NCBI GenBank assembly: GCA_016794625.1
Contig: JAEUGY010000046.1
Span: forward strand, 124,001-188,000
DNA: 64,000 bases
Reading direction: 5' to 3'
From: Opitutaceae bacterium
GTDB taxonomy: Bacteria; Verrucomicrobiota; Verrucomicrobiia; Opitutales; Opitutaceae
Both the position numbers and the translations under genes were made by a program. A model generated the notes under the pieces. The model saw only the letters and a list, made by a program, of their open reading frames with translations. It searched no databases and was not told the DNA's origin. Shown here piece after piece: positions 1-8,882 of the stretch (position 1 is the stretch's first letter; each line of letters starts with the position of its first letter).

Positions 1-885
1 GTGCGTGTACAAGTTCAAAGCGAGGGTCACCAAATCGAGATTTCCGGTGCGCTCGCCGTTGCCGAACAACGTGCCTTCAACCCGGTCGGCGCCGGCCAGC
101 AGGGCTAATTCCGTGGCGGCAACCCCGGTGCCCCGGTCATTGTGGGTGTGGAGAGAAATCAACGTACAGTCGCGACGCGTCAGGTGCGTACACATCCATT
201 CAATCTGGTCGGCGTGGACATTCGGCGTGGTGTACTCGACCGTGGCGGGCAGATTGAGGATGATTTTGGAGGTCGGCGTGGGCTGCCACACGTCGGTGAC
301 GGCCTCGCAAATCTCCAGGGCGAAGTCCAGTTCCGTGCTGGTGAAGCTCTCGGGAGAGTACTCCAATCGCACCTCTGTACCCTTGGCAATCAAGGGCTTG
401 GCGTGCTGCTTGAGCCACTCCACCCCCCGGGTGGCGATGCGCACGATGTCCTCACGCGAGGCCCCGAACACGTACTTTCGCTGGGCGGGCGAGGTGGAGT
501 TGTAGAGATGGAATACTACCTTCCGCGCGCCCTGCAGCGCTTCGAGCGAGCGCACGATCAGATCCTCGCGACACTGGCAGAGAATCTGAATGGTGACGTC
601 GGAGGGGATATGGTTGTCCTCAATTAACCGACGGCAGAAATCGAATTCGATTTGCGATGCCGACGGGAAGCCCACTTCGATTTCTTTGAAACCAATTTTC
701 ACCAAGAGGTCGAAGTACTCGAGTTTCTCTTCCACGCTCATGGGTTGAGCGAGGGCTTGGTTGCCGTCGCGGAGGTCGACACTGCACCAGAGCGGTGCGT
801 GGGACAGCGTGCGGTTGGGCCACTGACGTTGCGGCAAGTGGACCGTGGGCAGAGGTTGGTACTTGGTGACGGGTGCGGACTGCAT
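1..885 (-). CDS. leuA: 2-isopropylmalate synthase, N-terminal 295 residues (runs off window start)
   Basis: First committed step of leucine synthesis: condenses acetyl-CoA with 2-oxoisovalerate. The reading frame is open from ATG at 885 to the window edge, so the C-terminal part is missing here. Residues about 30-290 form the HMGL-like TIM barrel. The catalytic loop reads LRDGNQAL, the form usual in the longer yeast-type LeuA, and HTHNDRGTG with later GNGERTGN supply metal and substrate residues. The start is the only ATG in frame and is followed by the typical short lead-in to the barrel. It is divergent from the sigma-factor gene across 377 bp. Confidence 0.95.
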   Translation of the reverse strand, partial: MQSAPVTKYQPLPTVHLPQRQWPNRTLSHAPLWCSVDLRDGNQALAQPMSVEEKLEYFDLLVKIGFKEIEVGFPSASQIEFDFCRRLIEDNHIPSDVTIQILCQCREDLIVRSLEALQGARKVVFHLYNSTSPAQRKYVFGASREDIVRIATRGVEWLKQHAKPLIAKGTEVRLEYSPESFTSTELDFALEICEAVTDVWQPTPTSKIILNLPATVEYTTPNVHADQIEWMCTHLTRRDCTLISLHTHNDRGTGVAATELALLAGADRVEGTLFGNGERTGNLDLVTLALNLYTH

Positions 886-1262
886 GATGCGGAAATAGCT
901 AAGGATTAACAGTTTTTGGTCAGACGGAAACGACAAACCACCGGCCGGATGGACCGGCAGGGATGCTCAGGGGGGGCTTCGCGGACGCACAGTCGGCCAC
1001 ACACGCGGCTCTCACGGACCGTGCGTCTAGGTAAGTCGAAGCGCCTGGGCGATCTTTCGCATCAGAGAGCCTAGTTATCGACTCAGACGCGGCCAAGTCA
1101 AGCCGCGGCCCGAGCGCACGCCAGCAGGGAACCGCGTTGACGTCGGGCCCGCCTCCCTAACAGCGTGGGACGTCCGCTTTTGTCCCATGCCGAATCCCCC
1201 TGTAACTCTGGCCGACGTCGGCACGTCTTAGGATACGTGCATGACGATCCTTCCATGGCCGT
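886..1262. other. Divergent intergenic region, leuA / sigma factor
   Basis: This 377-bp stretch separates two divergent genes and must hold both promoters. I see no convincing protein gene. The leuA side contains a short open frame followed at once by a hairpin (985-1062), listed separately. The sigma-factor side has no promoter I could name with confidence. Confidence 0.6.
985..1062 (-). promoter_or_regulatory. Possible leuA leader: 11-codon frame plus hairpin
   Basis: On the leuA strand an ATG at 1062 opens an 11-residue frame (MRKIAQALRLT) that stops at 1027. One nucleotide later a 10-bp stem begins (1017-1026 pairing with 985-994, one G-U pair) with a 22-nt top. The arrangement resembles a transcription-attenuation leader, but only two of the codons are Leu, there is no U-run after the stem, and no ribosome-binding site was identified. 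It may be chance. Confidence 0.25.
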
Positions 1263-1859
1263 ATGTCTGACGCCACCGACGAACCCTTCGATTTGGTCGG
1301 TTGCCTGGCACGTGTGCGCGAAAACGACCAGGCGGCCGCCCGGGCCTTGGTCGACCACCTGTATCCGCTCGTCATCCGCATTGTCCGGGCGCACCTGCCC
1401 CGGCGCATGGCGGAGGAGGACATCGCCCAAGATGTCTTTTTGAAGATGTTCACCCGCCTGGCACAGTTTCAAGGAGCGGTTCCGTTCACGCATTGGGTGT
1501 CGCGCATCGCGTTGACCACGTGCATCGACCACCTCCGGCAGCAGCAGCGCCGGCCCGAGTTTCGCTGGGCGGATTTGTCCGAGAACGAGGCTCAGGTTTT
1601 GGATACGGTATTGACCAATGAGGGTGAGCGGACGCCGGACGATGCGCTGGCGGCGCGGGAGCTGGTCTACAAGCTGCTTGATCAGCTCAAGCCCGAGGAC
1701 CGGCTGGTCATTCAGCTGCTCGACCTCGAGCAGAAGACGATCGCGGAGATTGGCAAAATCACCGGCTGGAACACCTCACTCATCAAAGTGCGTGCGTTTC
1801 GCGCTCGCCGAAAATTGCGAAAATGTTTCGAAGAACTGCAGAAAAAGGAGCGCTCATGA
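1263..1859 (+). CDS. RNA polymerase sigma factor, ECF/sigma-70 family
   Basis: A 198-residue alternative sigma factor. Region 2 lies at about residues 28-92, with DIAQDVFLKMF (53-63) as the core-binding helix and a following THWVSRIALTTCIDHLR stretch. Region 4 lies at about 133-188 with a helix-turn-helix around KTIAEIGKITGWNTS. The stop overlaps the next start (ATGA), so it is probably translationally coupled to a small membrane protein and a Spy-like protein. Such sigma factors usually respond to envelope or stress signals. The target promoters cannot be read from the window. Confidence 0.9.
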   Translation: MSDATDEPFDLVGCLARVRENDQAAARALVDHLYPLVIRIVRAHLPRRMAEEDIAQDVFLKMFTRLAQFQGAVPFTHWVSRIALTTCIDHLRQQQRRPEFRWADLSENEAQVLDTVLTNEGERTPDDALAARELVYKLLDQLKPEDRLVIQLLDLEQKTIAEIGKITGWNTSLIKVRAFRARRKLRKCFEELQKKERS

Positions 1860-2164
1860 AATCCTCACACCCAGATCCCTGGCAGAACCTCGTCAACCTG
1901 GCTCGTCAGGCCCCGCCCCTGAGTGAACGGTCTTCGACTGCGCCCCTGGGGTTTTCCACGCGGGTGGTGGCCCGGGTCGGACAGCCGGTCGAACGGAGCT
2001 TGTTCGGCCTTTTTGAATCGCAGGCGTTTCGCGCCCTCAGCGTCGCTTCGGTGCTGGCCATCGCGACGGTGGCCCTGAACCTGAGTCCGGTCCTGCAAGC
2101 GTTTCACGATGAGGCCGAGATGGTGGACGGCGAGTCGGTCACCTCCGGATTGCTGGGTCTATGA
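1856..2164 (+). CDS. Small single-pass membrane protein, possible anti-sigma partner
   Basis: A 102-residue protein with no family I recognise. Residues 1-57 are hydrophilic (LVNLARQAPPL near the start) and would be cytoplasmic. One hydrophobic segment lies at about 58-78, and a short acidic tail follows. Start chosen at 1856 because it overlaps the sigma-factor stop by ATGA. Its stop overlaps the next start by the same 4 nt. Position and topology fit a membrane anti-sigma factor, but it lacks the His-x3-Cys-x2-Cys zinc motif of the ZAS class, so this role is inferred from context only. Confidence 0.7.
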   Translation: MKSSHPDPWQNLVNLARQAPPLSERSSTAPLGFSTRVVARVGQPVERSLFGLFESQAFRALSVASVLAIATVALNLSPVLQAFHDEAEMVDGESVTSGLLGL

Positions 2165-2613
2165 AGCCTGCCAACGCCACCTGGAAAGTCGGACTGGTCT
2201 TCGCCGGCATTTTTCTGGCCGGCGCGGTGGCCGGAGGCTTTGCGGCGGTGCGTTTGCAGAAGGCGTTTTTCCAGCGTTCGGGCGGTCCGGATGCGTTGAT
2301 GATGCATAGCAACCGGCTGAACGAACGCTTGAAGCTGGAAGAGCCGCAACGGGGACGTATTGGCGCGATCATTGCGGCGACGTCCGACGAATTGCGGCCC
2401 CTGCGTCGCGAGATCGACAAGGCAATCCAGGCGATGAATACCAAGATTGTCGCCGAGCTGACGCCCGAGCAGCGGAAGGAATTTGAGGAGATGCAGCGCC
2501 GCTGGAAAGAGCGCGTCCGCGGGGGACGGCCGCCGGGTGGGCGCGACGACAAGAAGGGCGCCGCGCCCGAAGCCACGGCCCCCGGCCAGCCGGTGCCGCC
2601 TCCGCGTCCGTAG
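2161..2613 (+). CDS. Spy/CpxP/CnrX-like periplasmic protein
   Basis: A 150-residue protein with an N-terminal membrane anchor or signal (about 9-28), then a helical segment with MMHSNRLNERLKLEEPQ and LTPEQRKEFEEMQRRW. These resemble the LTxxQ-type repeats of periplasmic Spy/CpxP chaperones and CnrX-like metal sensors. The C-terminus is Pro/Gly/Arg-rich. It is the third gene of the sigma-factor cassette with 4-nt overlaps, so it may sense or buffer envelope stress for the sigma factor. The family call is by pattern only. Confidence 0.7.
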   Translation: MKPANATWKVGLVFAGIFLAGAVAGGFAAVRLQKAFFQRSGGPDALMMHSNRLNERLKLEEPQRGRIGAIIAATSDELRPLRREIDKAIQAMNTKIVAELTPEQRKEFEEMQRRWKERVRGGRPPGGRDDKKGAAPEATAPGQPVPPPRP

Positions 2614-2628
2614 CGAAGCGGGAAACCC

Positions 2629-3189
2629 ATGGAATCGCTGTTGACGGGTAAACGCGTGGTGCTCGGGGTCACGGGTTCCATCGCGGCCTACAAGGCCGCG
2701 GATCTCACCAGCCAGCTCCGGAAAAAGGGGGCGGAGGTGCATCCGGTGCTGACCGAAGGCGGTGCGCGCTTCATCACACCGCTCACGTTGCAGACGCTGG
2801 CCCGCCAGCCGGTGGCAGCGGATCTGTGGAGCGAAGGCCAGGGCTGGCAACCGGGACATATCGAACTGGCTGACAAGGCGGACATCCTGGTGGTGGCCCC
2901 TTGCACCGCGAATGTCCTCGCCCAGTTCGCGCACGGTCTGGCTCCGGACTACCTGTCGTCGCTTTACCTGGTGGCCCGGTGTCCGGTGCTGCTGGCTCCC
3001 GCCATGAATGGAAAGATGTGGTCGCATCCCGCCACGGTGGCCAATGTTGCCACCCTGGTTTCCCGGGGGGTGCACTTCATCGGTCCGGAAGAGGGTATGC
3101 TGGCCTGTGGATATGAAGGACTTGGGCGACTCTGGCCGGTGGATGGCATTGTGGCCCGACTGGAACAGCTACTGGCGTCCGGCCGGTAG
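2629..3189 (+). CDS. coaC: Phosphopantothenoylcysteine decarboxylase (CoaC, stand-alone)
   Basis: FMN enzyme that decarboxylates 4'-phosphopantothenoylcysteine in CoA synthesis. At 186 residues it corresponds only to the CoaC half of the usual bifunctional CoaBC. Seen motifs: GSIAAYK (16-22) for FMN phosphate, the active-site His in HIEL (78), PAMNGKMW (124-131), and the Cys-containing flap ACGYEGLGR (159-167). It lies 15 bp after the Spy-like gene. The CoaB synthetase domain is not in this window. The frame stops cleanly and no CoaB homology follows, so this is a separate gene rather than a frameshift. Confidence 0.93.
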   Translation: MESLLTGKRVVLGVTGSIAAYKAADLTSQLRKKGAEVHPVLTEGGARFITPLTLQTLARQPVAADLWSEGQGWQPGHIELADKADILVVAPCTANVLAQFAHGLAPDYLSSLYLVARCPVLLAPAMNGKMWSHPATVANVATLVSRGVHFIGPEEGMLACGYEGLGRLWPVDGIVARLEQLLASGR

Positions 3190-3216
3190 GAAAAAACCAG
3201 TTGCGCTGCCCGGACC

Positions 3217-3341
3217 GGTGGTCAACGTGACCCTTGGCCAGGTGCCATGCATGGGCAGACGCGTGAACTCCGCCAGGACCGGAAGGTAGCAACGGTAGCG
3301 ACGATCTCCTAGTGCCGTGGAGTGCCTGGCCACCTTTTTTT
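3217..3341 (+). ncRNA. ffs: Signal recognition particle RNA (4.5S type)
   Basis: The conserved SRP domain IV is visible: CAGGACCGGAAGGTAGCAA, with the GGAA tetraloop at 3281-3284 and the asymmetric and symmetric internal loops on either side. The 5' segment 3217-3224 (GGTGGTCA) pairs with 3327-3334 (TGGCCACC), closing a rod of about 118 nt. A run of seven T follows at 3335-3341 as terminator. The ends are estimated from the pairing. It functions with Ffh in co-translational targeting of membrane proteins. Confidence 0.88.
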
Positions 3342-3376
3342 GCCCGAGGAGGATCGGCCTCCCGGACGCCGGACAC

Positions 3377-3403
3377 AAAAAAGGCCGCGGAACACGCGGC
3401 CTT
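3377..3403 (-). terminator. Rho-independent terminator of sucCD
   Basis: Perfect 9-bp stem (3395-3403 with 3381-3389) with a 5-nt loop, followed on the minus strand by a T-run (A at 3377-3382 on plus). It sits 29 nt beyond the sucD stop. Confidence 0.85.
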
Positions 3404-3431
3404 GAGCAGACGGAGGGCGAAACCGACGAGA

Positions 3432-4355
3432 TCAGGTCAGGGTGACACCCTTGGCCTTGGCCGCCCGCAGCAGAGCGTCCGCCATGTCCGAGGGTGTGAC
3501 GGCCACTTCAATTCCGCATTCCTTGAAGACTGCGATCTTGGCGGCGGCTGTGTCTTCGGCGCCGCCGACAATCGCGCCGGCGTGTCCCATGCGGCGCCCG
3601 GCGGGGGCGGTGGCACCGGCGATGAAGCCGGCGACCGGCTTCTTCACGTGGGCCTTGATCCAGCGCGCCGCCTCGACCTCGGCATTGCCGCCGATTTCGC
3701 CGATGAGGATGATGCCGTGGGTCTCCGGATCATCGTTGAACATCTTGATCACATCGAGGTGCGACGTGCCGTTCACCGGATCGCCGCCGATGCCCACGCA
3801 GGTCGACTGGCCGATGTTCTTCGACGTGAGCTGAAAGACCGCCTCGTACGTCAGGGTGCCCGAGCGGGAGACCACGCCGACATGACCCTTCTTGTGGATG
3901 TAGCCCGGAGCGATGCCGATGCGGCAGCCGCCATGGCTGTTCGGACCGGTGCCCGGCGTGACCAGGCCGGGACAGTTGGGTCCGACGAGACGCGTTTTGC
4001 GGCCGGCGATGGCGCGCTTCACGCGCACCATGTCGCGAACCGGGATGCCCTCGGTGATCGTGACGACCAGATCGAGACCGGCATCGACGCCCTCAAGGAT
4101 GGCGTCGGCGGCAAACGGAGGTGGTACGAAAACGACGGATACCGTGGCGCCGGTGGCGGCGACGGCGTCGTGGACGGAATTGAAGATCGGGACGCGGTGT
4201 TCCTTGTGTTCGAAGAACTGACCGCCTTTACCGGGTGTGACACCCCCGACGACCTGGGTGCCGTAGTCGAGGGACAGTTTGGCGTGACGACCGCCGAAGT
4301 CGCCGGTGATGCCTTGAACGAGGATCTTGGTCTCGGGCTTGATGAGAATGGCCAT
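3432..4355 (-). CDS. sucD: Succinyl-CoA synthetase alpha subunit
   Basis: TCA-cycle enzyme making ATP or GTP from succinyl-CoA; binds CoA and carries the phosphorylated His. The 307 residues start [19 protein letters not shown] CoA-binding Rossmann domain is followed by the ligase domain, and GHAGAIVGG near the C-terminus holds the catalytic phosphohistidine. It is slightly longer than the common 290 residues. Lies 47 bp downstream of sucC in the same operon and ends in a clear terminator. Confidence 0.96.
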   Translation of the reverse strand: MAILIKPETKILVQGITGDFGGRHAKLSLDYGTQVVGGVTPGKGGQFFEHKEHRVPIFNSVHDAVAATGATVSVVFVPPPFAADAILEGVDAGLDLVVTITEGIPVRDMVRVKRAIAGRKTRLVGPNCPGLVTPGTGPNSHGGCRIGIAPGYIHKKGHVGVVSRSGTLTYEAVFQLTSKNIGQSTCVGIGGDPVNGTSHLDVIKMFNDDPETHGIILIGEIGGNAEVEAARWIKAHVKKPVAGFIAGATAPAGRRMGHAGAIVGGAEDTAAAKIAVFKECGIEVAVTPSDMADALLRAAKAKGVTLT

Positions 4356-4402
4356 GGAAGGTGCGTGATGAAGGGATTGCTTTCGAGTGCCGGAGAGCGT
4401 GG

Positions 4403-5584
4403 TCAGGCCACGAGTTTCACAATCTTCTGTGCAGCATCGGCCATGGTGTCGCCACTGACGATGGTCAGCCCGCTTGCGGCGAGCGTCGCCTTGCCGGCGT
4501 TGACGTTGTTGCCTTCGAGGCGGACGACCAGAGGAAGCTTGAGGCCCACCTCCTTGACCGCATCGACGATGCCGGTGGCGATCACGTTGCAGTCCATGAT
4601 CCCGCCGAAAATGTTGACGAAGATGCCCTGCACATTCGGGTCACCGAGAATGATCTTGAAGGCGGCCACCACCTGTTCCTTGGAAGCGCCGCCGCCGACA
4701 TCGAGGAAGTTGGCCGGGTTGCCGCCGAAGTGCTTGATGATGTCCATCGTGCTCATGGCCAGCCCGGCGCCATTGACGAGGCACGCGATGTTGCCGTCGA
4801 GCGCGATGTAGGAGAGGTTGAACTTGGAGGCTTCGATCTCCTTTGAGTCTTCCTCGTTGAGGTCGCGCAAGGCCACGATTTCCGGGTGACGGAAAAGGGC
4901 GTTCGAATCGAACGAGACCTTGGCGTCGAGGGCGAGCACCTCGCCGGTGGGCGTCGTGATCAGGGGATTGATCTCCACCATCGCCGCGTCGGTTTCCCAG
5001 AACATGGTGTAGAGATTCTTGATCAACCGGGCGGCACCTTTCGCTTCAGCGGAAGAGAGCCCGAGACCGGTCGTGAGCTGGCGCAGCTGAAAGTCGGCGA
5101 GTCCGTAAGCGGGATCGATATAGACCTTGAAGATCTTCTCCGGGGTCTCGTGGGCGACCTTCTCGATTTCCACGCCGCCTTCAGTCGAGGCGACAATGAC
5201 CGGACGGGAGGTCGCGCGATCGAGCAGCACCGCGAGGTAGTACTCCTTCTTGATGTCACTCGCGACCGTGAAATAGACCGTCTGTACCTTGCGACCGGCC
5301 GGGCCGGTCTGCAACGTCACGAGCGTATTGTTCAGCATGTTGCCGGCCATCGCCTTGGCGTCGGCCTTGGTCTTGCAGAACTTGACGCCCCCTTTGAAGC
5401 CGTTGGTGAACGTCCCTTTGCCACGGCCGCCGGCATGGATCTGGGATTTGACCATGGTGGGGCCCTCCGGCAGCAGGGCGAGGGCGGCGTCGAACTCGGC
5501 AGCCGACTTGGCGGCGGCACCCTTGGGGACGGGCACGCCGAATTTCTCGAAGAGCGCTTTGGCCTGATACTCGTGAATGTTCAT
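4403..5584 (-). CDS. sucC: Succinyl-CoA synthetase beta subunit
   Basis: Nucleotide- and substrate-binding subunit of succinyl-CoA synthetase. The family start [20 protein letters not shown] is found at ATG 5584, giving 393 residues; the open frame extends 59 codons further upstream but that part has no family character. An ATP-grasp domain is followed by the ligase domain, with [14 protein letters not shown] as a recognisable late motif. First gene of sucCD. Confidence 0.96.
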   Translation of the reverse strand: MNIHEYQAKALFEKFGVPVPKGAAAKSAAEFDAALALLPEGPTMVKSQIHAGGRGKGTFTNGFKGGVKFCKTKADAKAMAGNMLNNTLVTLQTGPAGRKVQTVYFTVASDIKKEYYLAVLLDRATSRPVIVASTEGGVEIEKVAHETPEKIFKVYIDPAYGLADFQLRQLTTGLGLSSAEAKGAARLIKNLYTMFWETDAAMVEINPLITTPTGEVLALDAKVSFDSNALFRHPEIVALRDLNEEDSKEIEASKFNLSYIALDGNIACLVNGAGLAMSTMDIIKHFGGNPANFLDVGGGASKEQVVAAFKIILGDPNVQGIFVNIFGGIMDCNVIATGIVDAVKEVGLKLPLVVRLEGNNVNAGKATLAASGLTIVSGDTMADAAQKIVKLVA

Positions 5585-5693
5585 GGAGCCCGGAGTTTTG
5601 TCAGAAATGCCGGCGGGAAGACACGACAAAATGAGCTCAGTCTCTTTTCGCACGCGAGATTGCCAACGACGCGGCGCTTGACTTGATGGTCGC

Positions 5694-6179
5694 ATGCAAT
5701 CGCACGAGGTGCTCCGCGAAGTTCTCAAGAAAACGAGTGCAAAGCAGATAGCTGCCGACATGGGCTTGTCGCTTTCCTTGATTTACAAGTGGGCGGAGCC
5801 GCCGAGCGATTCGACGGGAAGCGGGGCGCACAATCCTCTCGATCGGGTCGATCAGTTGCTGAAGATCACCCAGGACACGCGGATAGCGCAGTGGGTTTGC
5901 GAGAGGGCGGGCGGGTTTTTCATTGCCAATCCCGAGGCACCGAAAGCGCACCCCTATTCGTTGATCCCGACGACCAATGCGATCGTGCAGGAGTTTGCCG
6001 ATATGCTCGCGGTCATTGCGACGGCGGCCGCGGACAACAACGTCACGCGGGAGGAAGCCAAACAGATCCGCCGACGCTGGGAGGAGCTGAAGAGCGTGAC
6101 CGAAGGATTCCTGCGCGCGGCCGAGGAAGGTAACTTTGGCGCGCTCAAAGAAGCGTTTCCGGTCGAGCGCAAGGCCTGA
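5694..6179 (+). CDS. Putative DNA-binding regulator, phage CII-like
   Basis: A 161-residue protein with an N-terminal helix-turn-helix: [19 protein letters not shown] at about residues 17-35. A middle stretch ([12 protein letters not shown]) precedes a C-terminal helical region. The layout resembles the CII/CP76-type regulatory family known from phages, but there are no phage genes nearby and the codon use matches the surroundings. It is divergent from sucCD across 109 bp and could regulate that operon; this is only inference. Confidence 0.6.
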   Translation: MQSHEVLREVLKKTSAKQIAADMGLSLSLIYKWAEPPSDSTGSGAHNPLDRVDQLLKITQDTRIAQWVCERAGGFFIANPEAPKAHPYSLIPTTNAIVQEFADMLAVIATAAADNNVTREEAKQIRRRWEELKSVTEGFLRAAEEGNFGALKEAFPVERKA

Positions 6180-6203
6180 AGCGAGGCCGGGTCGCGGCGA
6201 CGG

Positions 6204-6219
6204 CCCGCCGAAAGGCGGG
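6204..6219. terminator. GAAA-loop hairpin between convergent genes
   Basis: CCCGCC GAAA GGCGGG, a stable GNRA-capped hairpin in the 41-bp gap between the CII-like gene and rph. No T-run follows, so it would act as a weak or factor-assisted terminator. Confidence 0.4.
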
Positions 6220-6220
6220 G

Positions 6221-6973
6221 TCAGCCCGTCTTGAGCAGTTCCTTCATCAAGAAGGTCGTCTGGAGTGCTGCGATTTCCTTCAGGCCGCCCTTGGCGAGCG
6301 CCAGGAGGGATTGCAGTTGTTCGTGGGTGAACGTCGATTCTTCACCGGAACCCTGCACTTCGACGTAGCGGCCTTGTCCCGTCATCACGACGTTGAAATC
6401 CACTTCGGCGTCCCGGTCCTCGACGTAGGGCAGATCGAGCAGCTCGCGTCCCTCGTAAAGTCCCACGCTGACGGCGGCGACGGAGTCGCTGAGCGGATTC
6501 TCGCTGATCCGCCGGGCATCGATCAACTTCTGGACGGCGAGCCGGGCGGCGAGGTACGCGCCGGTGATGGAGGCGGTGCGAGTGCCGCCGTCCGCCTGCA
6601 GCACATCACAATCGATCCAGAGTGTGTTCTGGCCCAGCTTCTGGAGATCGATCACGGCGCGCAGCGCCCGGCCGATCAGGCGCTGGATCTCCACCGTGCG
6701 GCCGTCGAGCTTTCCCTTGGAGATGTCGCGGGCTTTGCGATCGAGCGTCGAGTAAGGAAGCATTGAATACTCGGCAGTCAGCCAGCCGCCCTTGATGCCC
6801 TGCTGCTTCATCCACGTCGGCACATTGGGTTCGATCGTGGCGGCGCAGATCACGCGGGTGGCGCCGAAGGAAACGAGGACCGAGCCGGTGGCGTGGGGGG
6901 CGATGTTCGCTTCGAAGCGGATGGGACGCAGTTGGTCGGGGCGGCGACCGTCGGAACGCAGGGATGAACTCAT
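6221..6973 (-). CDS. rph: Ribonuclease PH
   Basis: Phosphorolytic 3'-5' exoribonuclease that trims tRNA 3' ends. The 250 residues show the family start RSDGRRPDQLRPIRFE, then GSVLVSFGATRVICAATIE, the middle signature with SMLPYSTLDRKARD, and DCDVLQADGGTRTASITGAY. Length is typical. Last gene of the E1-kdsC-lpt-hprK run, 31 bp after hprK. Confidence 0.97.
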   Translation of the reverse strand: MSSSLRSDGRRPDQLRPIRFEANIAPHATGSVLVSFGATRVICAATIEPNVPTWMKQQGIKGGWLTAEYSMLPYSTLDRKARDISKGKLDGRTVEIQRLIGRALRAVIDLQKLGQNTLWIDCDVLQADGGTRTASITGAYLAARLAVQKLIDARRISENPLSDSVAAVSVGLYEGRELLDLPYVEDRDAEVDFNVVMTGQGRYVEVQGSGEESTFTHEQLQSLLALAKGGLKEIAALQTTFLMKELLKTG

Positions 6974-7004
6974 GAGACGGAAAGGCGAGGCGGGACGGGC
7001 GCGA

Positions 7005-8015
7005 TCAAGGCCGCGGAGAGGAGGAGGAGTCCATCGAAAGCGGACGGATCGAGACCGGGGCGGCCGGGCCGGCCTGCTGGGTCATGTAGGCAATCAGGCG
7101 GTCGTTGAAGTCTTTCGCGGGGTCGTGTCCCATTTTCTTCAGAGCCTGGGTGAGCGCGGCCACTTCGACCAATCGAGCCATGTCGCGTCCCGGCCGCACA
7201 TACAGCTCGATATGCGGAGTCCGGAGTCCAAGAATTTCGTAGTAGTTCTCCTCGAGCCCCGTTCGCTCCTCGACTGCGTCCGGATGCCACTCATGCAGGG
7301 AGACCACCATGTCGATGCGTTTTTCGAGCCGGATGGACTTCACGCCGAACATTTCGGCGACGTTGATGATGCCGATGCCCCGGCATTCCATGTAGCCTCG
7401 GTTGAGAGGACGGCTGGACGCCATCAACTCCCGCTCATCCAGCAGTTTGATCACGGTCAGGTCGTCGGCGACGAGGGAGTGTCCGCGTTCGATCAAGGCG
7501 AGCGCGCACTCGCTCTTCCCCACGCCCGAGCTGCCCCGCAGCATCACGCCGATGCCGCGGATGTCCAGGGTCGTGGCGTGTTCGGTCGTGGCCGGCGCAA
7601 ACTCGTTGTCGATGCACAACGTGCCGAGATTGACCCAGTTCATGGTGATCATCGGCGTCTTGAACACCGGCAGGTTCTTCTCGTGCGCGATCGCCAGCAT
7701 CGGCCGCGTGGGATTGAAGTTCCGCGTGAGCACCAAGCAGGGCACCTGGCGCTCGACCATTTCGGTGAAGATCTCCACCTGGCGCTCGTGGGTGAGGGTC
7801 TTCAGATAGGTGAGCTCGGCGGCTCCCAGCACCTGAATCCGTTTGTTCGCAAAATAGCGGAAGAAACCCGTCAGCGCGAGCGAGGGACGGTTGATGGAGC
7901 CTTCTCGGATCAGGCGGTGCATTCCCCGTTCGCCCGTGACGAGCTCCATTTTGAGCTTTTCCCGATAGCTTTGGAAGAAGTGGGCGACGGTGATCCCGTG
8001 GATGACTTTGGGCAT
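7005..8015 (-). CDS. hprK: HPr kinase/phosphorylase
   Basis: Bifunctional enzyme that phosphorylates and dephosphorylates Ser46 of HPr or related proteins. The chosen ATG gives 336 residues (MPKVIHGITVAHFFQ); a TTG nine codons earlier is possible but less likely. P-loop GSSGVGKSE lies at 161-169, followed by the HPrK-specific stretch YMECRGIGIINV at about 208-219. In Gram-negative genomes without a full sugar PTS this enzyme often accompanies cell-envelope genes, as here, downstream of lptB. Confidence 0.95.
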   Translation of the reverse strand: MPKVIHGITVAHFFQSYREKLKMELVTGERGMHRLIREGSINRPSLALTGFFRYFANKRIQVLGAAELTYLKTLTHERQVEIFTEMVERQVPCLVLTRNFNPTRPMLAIAHEKNLPVFKTPMITMNWVNLGTLCIDNEFAPATTEHATTLDIRGIGVMLRGSSGVGKSECALALIERGHSLVADDLTVIKLLDERELMASSRPLNRGYMECRGIGIINVAEMFGVKSIRLEKRIDMVVSLHEWHPDAVEERTGLEENYYEILGLRTPHIELYVRPGRDMARLVEVAALTQALKKMGHDPAKDFNDRLIAYMTQQAGPAAPVSIRPLSMDSSSSPRP

Positions 8016-8086
8016 GGGCGGGAAGTATGGGAAAGAGCACAACCATCGCGGCCCGCATGACGAGCGCGATCTGTGGGAGGGTGCGA

Positions 8087-8833
8087 CTAGAGGTTGAAGT
8101 CCTTGCCCAGATAGAACTCCCGGGCCTGCTCGTCATGAATCAGAAGGTCGCCGGTGCCCTCCTTGAGCACGCGACCCTGATGTATGAGGTAGGCGCGATC
8201 GACCACGCGGAGGGTTTCGCGGACATTGTGATCGGTGATGAGAACGCCGATGCCCCGGGCCTTCAGGTCGCGGATGATTTTCTGAACCTCGGCGACCGAG
8301 ATGGGGTCGATGGCCGCGAAAGGTTCGTCCATGAGCAAGAACTTCGGGTCGGTGACGAGTGCACGGGCGATCTCGAGCCTCCGACGCTCCCCGCCGGAGA
8401 GGGTGTAGGCCTTCTGGCGGGCCACGTGGTCAAGGTGCAGCTCGCTGAGATGCCTTTCGACCCGGGCGGCGCGATCGCGACGGGGGATGCCAATGGCCTC
8501 GGCGATGGCGAGAATGTTGTCTGCCACGGTGAGTTTGCGGAAAACCGAGGCTTCCTGCGGCAGATAACCAAGCCCGAGGCGGGCACGCTGGTGCATGCCC
8601 AGACGCGTGATGTTGCGATCCGCCAGCGTGACCGTACCCGACGTCACGGGGATCAAACCCACGATCATGTAGAACGTCGTGGTCTTGCCGGCTCCGTTGG
8701 GCCCCAGAAGTCCGACGACTTCGCCGGCGCGGACGGTGACGTTGACGCCGTCGACCACCGTGCGGGTGCCAAACGTCTTGACCAATCCATGGGTCTGGAT
8801 GGCGGCAGCGTCAGGTGAAAGAGGAGAAGTCAC
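8087..8833 (-). CDS. lptB: LPS export ABC transporter ATP-binding protein
   Basis: ATPase of the LptB2FG complex that extracts LPS from the inner membrane. 248 residues with Walker A GPNGAGKTT (44-52), the LSGGE signature (145-149), Walker B LLMDEP (166-171) and the long C-terminal stretch typical of LptB. It follows lptA-like and lptC-like genes in the same operon. LptFG are not in this window. Confidence 0.95.
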   Translation of the reverse strand: MTSPLSPDAAAIQTHGLVKTFGTRTVVDGVNVTVRAGEVVGLLGPNGAGKTTTFYMIVGLIPVTSGTVTLADRNITRLGMHQRARLGLGYLPQEASVFRKLTVADNILAIAEAIGIPRRDRAARVERHLSELHLDHVARQKAYTLSGGERRRLEIARALVTDPKFLLMDEPFAAIDPISVAEVQKIIRDLKARGIGVLITDHNVRETLRVVDRAYLIHQGRVLKEGTGDLLIHDEQAREFYLGKDFNL

Positions 8834-8882
8834 GAAGGTAGGTACGAGGAAGGCAGAACCCGGAACGAACGAAGCTCGGCGC

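Noticed and set aside
3312..4811. 499-codon open frame on the plus strand
   Set aside because: Antisense to sucD and sucC; the translation is low-complexity Arg/Ala/Asp-rich and has no domain.
5694..6179. Prophage remnant at the CII-like gene
   Set aside because: There is no integrase, attachment-site repeat, phage structural gene or composition change around it.
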